DNA from: Ceratorhiza oryzae-sativae
Taxonomy: Eukaryota; Basidiomycota; Agaricomycetes; Cantharellales; Ceratobasidiaceae
Assembly: GCA_030998015.1 (NCBI GenBank)
Contig: JARWMV010000059.1
Span: forward strand, 27,342-91,341
Length of the DNA stretch: 64,000 nucleotides
Direction: 5' to 3'
The notes beneath the pieces are model-generated. The model had not been told where the DNA came from and did no database searches. It saw nothing but the letters and a program-made list of their open reading frames with translations. The translations under genes were made by a program, and so were the position numbers. Every line of letters begins with the position of its first letter. Positions within the stretch are counted from its first letter, which is position 1. Positions 56,660 to 64,000 of this stretch are shown here, piece by piece.

Positions 56660-59600
56660 CTACGAGCCCATATGAATAAAAGGCGCCCATCGCCCGATGG
56701 CCTCCACCCCAACCTTTTCACGTAGTGCTCCGACTGCCTTGTGAAGCGCCCTCGCGGTCTGAGTATGATCCATCCTCCCGTCCTTGGTAAGCTCCGCATA
56801 CACACCCTCCGCTATCCTTGGCGCATCTTCGTCTTTGATCGACCATAACGTGGCGATGACACTCCGATATCCCGCTGTAAGCATCCCAGCTGCCAAATGA
56901 GTAGATTCCCCTGGTAGCTTGGCATCCCCAGTGGCGGTATGGGACGCAGACAAAAAGGCGAGACCCTTGTTCTTGAACGCTCGCTTGGCTATTTCGTCCA
57001 GGGTGAGCTTCCCATCGTGAAGATGGAGGGCGCTTTGGCGAGGATTGAAGACATCCTGACTCCCATGGCACGCGAAATGCACCCAGTCATTCTCTTCCAT
57101 GGCCTCAATTGTGGACTGGATGGTTGCAGATGCGCCAGTGAGCTCGCAATAGTTACTTGGTTCGATGTGTTTCCTGATCATATTGAGTTCTGTTACGGTT
57201 TGTGGCAGGGGGGGTTTCCCCGGTGATGCAGCTTGCCCAACCGCCAAAAGCCGACACCGGGACTTGATCGAAGGTGCAGTGGGTGAGATTAACGCGCCTA
57301 TTGTTGGCGTATAAGAGGAAACAACGAGATCGAAAGCGTTCGGGGATCGGCCGTCGTATGGGCCTGCTGCATGAAGAGGCAACAATGATAAAGCTCCAGT
57401 AGCGCACCATGTGACGTGAGGGAGCACGTCCGAAGTATCTTTATTCTAGAAGTTATTGGTGAGATGATTAGAAATTTGGATCCGTAGAGGGCCATGCTTA
57501 CGATTCCCCAAATTGCATCTAAAACTGGACCCACCACATCTGACCAGAGCGATTTGAAGATTTGTAGAGGGTCTTCGGATTTACGCGTGAATCCACGAGC
57601 CAAGTGACTCTGCTCGCCGCTACGATAGAGGCTGTTGCTCTGCGCAAGTAGATGTCCGCATTTCGCTGAGGAAAATCTTGGTAGCGGCACATGAACCATA
57701 TCCTCTACTCCTGGCATGATGATAAGAGCGTCGCAACGTACGTCATGAGTGTTGATCAACACAACTGGTCCATCGCGAGCGGCCGTTCGAAGGATCTGTG
57801 CCTTTGTTGGTAGTAAAAATTCTTGAAACCCAGGAAGCTGGCGAGCCTCCACCACAAGCCTCTCCCAACGAACTGCGAGTGTATGGTGACGTCGAGTCAG
57901 AGACTCAGTGTTTACCATGGTCTCAGGGCTTAATTTGACATTGTAAGAAGAGGGCACTGCGTCAAGCTGAGAAGCGGTGCCTTTCAGATCGTTGGCTAGC
58001 GCAGCGCTCACTTCAGCAAGGTCATCCAATGGTGTCCGGAGCTGTAACATCTGTTTCCAGATGACCGAGCAGCCTTGTTCGAGCCACTCCAAAGCGACTT
58101 CATGTAAGTTGGCGGAAAATGCCCAAGCAGCAGCTTCGGGCACAAATTCGCTGATGGTAGTCAAGGTGGAGTATCGTGCTTGGGCAGTTTGTCCCAACCA
58201 GATCAACTTGGGCAAAATCGCAAAGGTGGTACTATAGGCTTCAAGTGGAGAAAGTTCAAGCAAAGATAATGTGCCTGCCCATAGCCGAGCACAATCGAAC
58301 TGAATGTGAGGTTGGCCAGCCAGTGATCTAGCACCCCGCCCGAATACAACGGCAGCAATCTCAAGATCTCGGGAATCCTTGGACACCATATATCGACTCC
58401 GATGAGAATTGCCGAGGTTGCGCAGATAAGCAGACTGGTTTGGATGCCCTTCTGCACTAAGATTGACTGCTTGTGCTTGACATGTAAGTGCATTATCCAA
58501 GTCGGACATGTCACCCAGTCGCTCAAATCGACAATGCCGTGAGATTCCAAGGTTGCTCAGGCCACCAGGCTTATCGGGATGGCCGTCTGGAGTGAGATTG
58601 ACTGCTTGTGCTTGACATTCAATTGCATTATCCAAGTCGGACATGTCACCTAGTCGCTCAAATCGACAACGCCACACACTCCCAAGGTTGTTCAGCCTAC
58701 TAGGCTTGTCTGGGTGGCCATCTGGAGTGAGATCGACTGCTTGTGCTTGAGATGTAAGTGCATTATCCAAGTCGGACATGTCACCCAGTCGCTCAAATCG
58801 ACAATGCCGTGAGATTCCAAGGTTGCTCAGGCCACCAGGCTTATCGGGATGGCCGTCTGGAGTGAGATTGACTGCTTGTGCTTGACATACAATTGCATTA
58901 TCCAAGTCGGACATGTCACCTAGTCGCTCAAATCGACAACGCCACACATTCCCAAGGTTGTTCAGCCTACTAGGCTTGTCTGGATGGTCATCTGGAGTGA
59001 GATCGACTGCTTGTGCTTGACATGTAAGTGCATTATCCAAGTCGGTCATGTCGCCCAGTCGCTCAAATCGACGAAACCATGCGCTTCCAAGGTTGTTCAG
59101 GCAACTAGGCTTGTCTGGATGGCCATTTGGAGTGAGATTGACTGCACGCACTTGACACGCGAGTGCATTGCCCAAGTCAGCCATGTCACCCAGTCGCTCG
59201 AAACGACACAGCCATACGCTTCCAAGGTTGTTCAGGCGACTAGGCTTATCTGGATGGCCATCTGGAGTGAGATCGACTGCGTGCACTTGACATGCGAGCG
59301 CTTTGTCCAAGTCGCTCATGTCACCTAGTCGCTCAAATCGACAAAGCCATGAGATTCCAAGGTTGGTCAAATAACCAGCCTTATCCTGGTGACCCAGGTA
59401 TTCCGGGTAGTCTTGACTGTGAGCCAGAATTTCATCAATTCTTGAGCCTACGGTGAAGCATGAGTCGTGCTGCTCATGCTTCACATCATTCGCTAGCTGG
59501 TTACTGTCTCGTGTATCTGTCGTAGGCTCCGCTGCATCATCTTTTTGTTGTCTTTTGACATTGGCGCGAGCCTGTTAGATCGACCATAGTTTGAGATTTA

Positions 59601-59852
59601 GTCACATACTGTTTCAAGTCGCCCATGGTATTTCTTCCTTTCTTCTATGCAACTGGCGTGTCCAGGTATTTCTATCGTCACCATCTCTTCTGGTAGCAAT
59701 TTTATAGTGCCCCCGCAGGCTGGCGAATCAGCAACTCTTTGCGCTTCAGAATGCAGATTCCAGACATATCGCTCATCGAACACAGAGCTGATTAGCGCCA
59801 TGGTCGCCTCAATCGGCCAACTCGAGACACGCAGGCGCCTCAATCTCGACAT
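56660..59852 (-). CDS. TPR-CHAT protein, about 1,032 aa, with Ser replacing the catalytic Cys
   Basis: Exons (minus) are 59610-59852, 57502-59571 and 56660-57445, in phase. An alternative start at 59998 with an extra intron (donor near 59865) is possible. After about 80 N-terminal residues come seven full 45-residue tetratricopeptide-type repeats (NLG--W-CRFERLGDM-DLD-A) and an eighth, divergent one. A helical middle region follows, and residues about 720-1032 form a CHAT domain, the caspase-like fold also seen in separase and bacterial TPR-CHAT effectors. The His motif HFACHG (His898) is present. The cysteine motif AFLSAC-TATGD reads AFLSASHTATGD, with Ser939 where Cys is expected (codon 56942-56944). 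The protein may therefore lack protease activity. Such genes form large families in Agaricomycetes. Confidence 0.85.
58420..59400 (-). repeat. Coding tandem repeats of 135 bp in the TPR region
   Basis: The unit starts recur every 135 bp (for example near 58681, 58816, 58951, 59086 and 59221). Units 4-5 and 6-7 of the protein are nearly identical as a 270-bp pair, which points to a recent two-unit duplication. Copy number is likely to vary between strains (inference). Confidence 0.8.
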
Positions 59853-59998
59853 GCTTTTACTGAGTTCAATAATTCTTCGCAAGAATGGTGAAATGAATGA
59901 TCATCGCGCAGCAAGGCTGTTCCCCTGCCGTGCGATCGCAATGCTGGATTGGCGTTTGACAGAGTCCTGGCGTCTTTGTGGTCTGAGGTCTCGCTCAT

Positions 59999-61332
59999 CC
60001 TCCTTCCCACATCTAATTCAATCCAGCTGAGAGCTTGAATTTCCCCCAACCGTTACCTTTGAATCGACGCACCACTTGAATTAATCAGGGAGTGCTAATC
60101 GCTGTGTCGCTTCCGGCATTGCCTTCATTGGGGAATGTAGCATCCTCGACCGGACAGGCCAATCCGATGCCTGCTTCGATAGAAATTCTCCGTGGATCCC
60201 ATCTATCTCGACCATTGAATCGACATGCAAATTGGCTCGTGACAATTGCGACACCGCCCCACTGTAGCTCCCACCACTAGAAACGCCGGCGCCTTTGAAT
60301 AACTAGACTCATCCTGCGCCTCCTTTGGCTCACCATACCATCGATTTGGCATCTTTTACAGGTGACACGAAATGATGGGAAACGAGTATCGTCGAGTACA
60401 ATGGAGGAGGCGGTACACGAAAAATCGACCTGGAGGCTAAATGCCCGATGGTACTGTACAGTCAGCCACACATGCGCCATAAGCGCTGTAAAACCAAATT
60501 CCCAACAGCATCTAGAAGTCGCAGTGGCATGGTTGATTTTGGCGTTGGTTACTTCAAGACAGACTCGGACGCGCCGGGTCCTAGTAAAATGCACGACATT
60601 CGAGTTCCATATTTCGAGCCAGTCTATGTTCCTATCATCGTAGAGGCGGGAGAAACCTGCCCGACGACCTGTGGAACCCACGTGCTCGCTCCCATTTCTC
60701 TGGCAAATGGAGACATATTCAGGAAAACCTCGGTGTTATTTAATGCGGCTCTGAGCAAGTCGTACGTGCGCGTTGCGCTTGCTGCCCCATGGTGGGTCTT
60801 CACAATCCGCGCTCCGGGGGGTTTCCAAAGGGATGATTTGCGCTAGAGCAAGGCATTTAACTACAACACGCACCATCAACCAAGTGGCCCTCTACTTGAT
60901 CATGGACGTCCGTAAAAATTGGTCGAACAACCCTGGGCCAGATGAACGGCTTTCTAGTTTTCTTCGGGAGCACCAAGTCCTCCACAAAACAGCGATTACC
61001 TTTATGACTGGTCATGTGGTCATACGGAGTAGCATTGGGTCCTGAATGTCGTAACCGTGATCAGCTTTCGCCCAGAGGCACAATGCATTCATGTCCTCTC
61101 CCCTGCGACCGTCATAACAGACGAGGATTGATTCATTTCATACGAGATCATAAATTCACAATAAATAAATAAATCAAAACACTACAAACAAAGGGGCGAG
61201 CAATGCACCATGCACTCTGGACACTCACTAAGCCCAAAATGATCAGTCATCACGCATACATCAGAGACCAGCCTGCGCTTGAGCCTACCTAATACTAAAC
61301 CCAACGACCATAGCTAGTAGTCACATATCCAT
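59999..61332. other. Region without a firm gene
   Basis: A plus-strand frame from an ATG at 60441 or 60448 to 60846 reads MVDFGVGYFKTDSDAPGP and PYFEPVYVPIIVEAGETCP; it looks more protein-like than chance, but has no recognisable domain and no clear promoter. It may be an exon of an unknown or decayed gene. The remainder shows nothing. Confidence 0.3.
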
Positions 61333-61779
61333 TCACGCTCGAGGCTGCAGCTGGCTCTGTAGCTCAGAATGCATCCCCGGACGGACGATGCCACGTTCTT
61401 CGAGATAATTCACAGAGCCAAGACACCAACTCAAAGACGCGGCCGTTCCATAATAGTCCGGAACCGAGGCCGAGTAACCGGACAGTGCGTCCACGACATC
61501 TTTGACGATCGGACGAGGGCTGTAAACGTTGGAGCGGATCACACGGCAATGCTCGGATACGTCAATCTCCCACATATCGATGCTTGTCGCGGCTGGGCGG
61601 CGCTCGCTGATGCTTCTATATACGACCTCTACGCCACGTAGAGCTCCGAAATCGAGGACCAAGCTCCAGTCGTAGGTGGAAGCCGGATTGAAAGGATCTT
61701 CATCTCGGCCAACAAGGAGGATCCTTTGGACCGTTTCCTCCAAATCATCTCTAATATCGCTAGAGTATCGTCGGCTCAT
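61333..61779 (-). CDS. Hypothetical protein, 148 aa
   Basis: Uninterrupted frame from an ATG (MSRRYSSDIRDDLEETVQRI) to a stop. No signal peptide, membrane segment or known domain is seen. The composition (acidic N-terminus, YDWSLVLDFGALRGVEVVYR core) is that of a globular protein. The upstream sequence on the minus strand is pyrimidine-rich with a CATATATTC element about 45 bp before the ATG, which fits a real promoter. It is divergent from no close neighbour and its function is unknown. Confidence 0.5.
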   Translation of the reverse strand: MSRRYSSDIRDDLEETVQRILLVGRDEDPFNPASTYDWSLVLDFGALRGVEVVYRSISERRPAATSIDMWEIDVSEHCRVIRSNVYSPRPIVKDVVDALSGYSASVPDYYGTAASLSWCLGSVNYLEERGIVRPGMHSELQSQLQPRA

Positions 61780-63067
61780 ATTCGAGTGGAAATGAATCGA
61801 AGGTGTTGAAAGTAGAATATATGCGAAAAGGCTGAGAAGAGTGGTGAAGTTTCAAGCATCCCTCGACAGGTTTTTATAATCCAACTCGACCTTGGCTTTA
61901 GCCACCCACAACGGCAGAGCAACCAACCCAAAGCGCTCCCAACGGTCTAATGTATGCGCATAGATTCTACAAACGGCGGCTAGTCTCTACAACACGGCTG
62001 AGCCCTTTAGTTGAATACATCACTCTCACCAGGCCCGCACACTAGCCACAACCATCCACAACAAAATCACACGTCCAAGTTGAGCAAGTGGCAAGCCAAA
62101 TCCGGAACACGGGCGCCGATGCCAACAAGGGCAACGTATCATAAACACCTGTTGGGCTATCATCCGAGATCACGCCCATCCAGTTCGAAGTATATTCCTG
62201 TGCACCTCGCGATAGTATTCAAGCGCTGTAGATCAACAAACGCTGCGCACGTCGGGATAGCCGCCGCTGTGCGCTTGGACAAACGAATGGGTATTTGTTT
62301 TAGACCCTGAGCACTGAATTTGGCCGCATTGTTCGTTTGATTCACCCGAAAAGTTGCGCGCATGTAGGCATGTGTTGAGATGAACGCTTGCCCAAAATGA
62401 CCGTGCTCAACAAGCTGCGTTGGTCAGGCGACTAGATGTGCCCAAAGCAACGGCCAAACGATACAGAAAACAGTCCTCCATGTGCTATTCCGCGGCCACC
62501 CCCGCCACGAGACATGACTTTCGCATATATCTATATATAGTCTCTCCGTTCATAAACCAGTGCTAACCGAGCCAAAACGGCATTCGGCCCCGACCGTCCA
62601 TCGCAAATACACGCGTACGATAAGCCCAAAGGGCGAGTCCGCCAATCACATCGACTCATGTCATTCACACAACACAACACTCACTGTCACCGCGCGAGGA
62701 CACCGAAACGCGGCAACAAGACGTCCAATGCCGTCATAGCCGTGTTCGCCTATCTTACGTAAGGCCACCGAGAGCGACGGGAATCACCAATGGTTGTCAC
62801 ATCACACGAGGTTGGTTGATAGTTTATAAAAAGAAGCATCGTCATTAAATGTATCTCGAGCATGAAACAACAGAAACCAAGCCCGGTTCATCACATCATG
62901 CCGTGTCGACTGTCCCGTGCCCGTCGCTTCACGCTGCACAAAAACAAGACGAGAGAAGAAAATATAAGAGAAAATGAAACCCAGAAGCGGGATGAGGTAG
63001 GTTAGATGGGGATGCGGGCAATGTGGCGTGATATGAAACGAGGCTGGCTGGGGTTGGGTAGGCGCCC
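61780..63067. other. Intergenic region and 3' flank of RHO1
   Basis: No gene recognised. A TATATCTATATATAG run lies near 62525-62540. Frames here are short. Confidence 0.4.
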
Positions 63068-63949
<882 letters not shown>

Positions 63950-64000
63950 GATGGTGTGTGGTGCGGGTGGTGTGGGGGTTGCGCTGAACCTGCCCAGCCA
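63950..64000 (-). promoter_or_regulatory. 5' flank of RHO1, cut by the window end
   Basis: Only 51 bp upstream of the RHO1 start codon lie inside the window, so promoter elements cannot be judged. Confidence 0.3.

Noticed and set aside
58420..59400. CRISPR-like regular spacing of repeats
   Set aside because: The 135-bp units are coding TPR repeats in an open frame in a eukaryote, with no spacers.

Overview
The window is nuclear DNA of a filamentous basidiomycete. Protein genes are cut by many introns of about 45-75 nt with GTRNGT...YAG borders, the housekeeping genes are typical of Agaricomycetes, and the accessory stretches carry solo LTRs, foldback/MITE elements and LINE debris. The TPR-CHAT gene, the F-box gene and the repeat load suggest a Cantharellales (Rhizoctonia/Ceratobasidium-type) fungus; that placement is inference, because no marker gene is present.

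Left third (1-21.5 kb): a lineage-specific cluster made of six copies of one module. Four copies still encode a five-exon gene with identical intron positions (596, 611, 580 and 592 aa). Its product has a proline-rich N-terminal domain, an acidic stretch, a short hydrophobic core built from two small exons, and a Lys/Arg-rich tail with a GGWETVV+RKP motif. Two copies are decayed. Copies 1-3 are on the plus strand and copies 4-6 on the minus strand. The pair M1-M2 is mirrored by M5-M4, which makes a large inverted duplication around M3. Every copy carries a conserved 3' hairpin block, and the intact copies share a promoter block with CACGTG boxes and a TATA-like site. I recognise no known family.

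Middle (22.7-31.3 kb): an RPAP1/Rba50-type RNA polymerase II assembly factor, a 0.7-kb palindrome, LTR-like repeats and a single-exon F-box-like gene. From 32.4 to 35.8 kb lies a mobile-element nest: a MITE, a solo LTR with a CTAAG duplication, and a TA-flanked foldback element with two 693-bp arms, one of them split by a 1.3-kb solo LTR with a GCCAG duplication.

Right half (38.9-64 kb): an intact six-exon gene of unknown function; an intact 19-exon chitin synthase; a 12-exon TAP-like serine peptidase with a C-terminal membrane anchor (minus strand); a broken pogo-type transposase; more solo LTR, MITE and LINE remnants; a TPR-CHAT protein with Ser in place of the catalytic Cys (minus strand); a small orphan ORF; and an intact RHO1 GTPase (minus strand). 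Rho1 and chitin synthase both act in cell-wall building (established knowledge), but here they are 18 kb apart and separated by other genes, so no functional cluster is implied.
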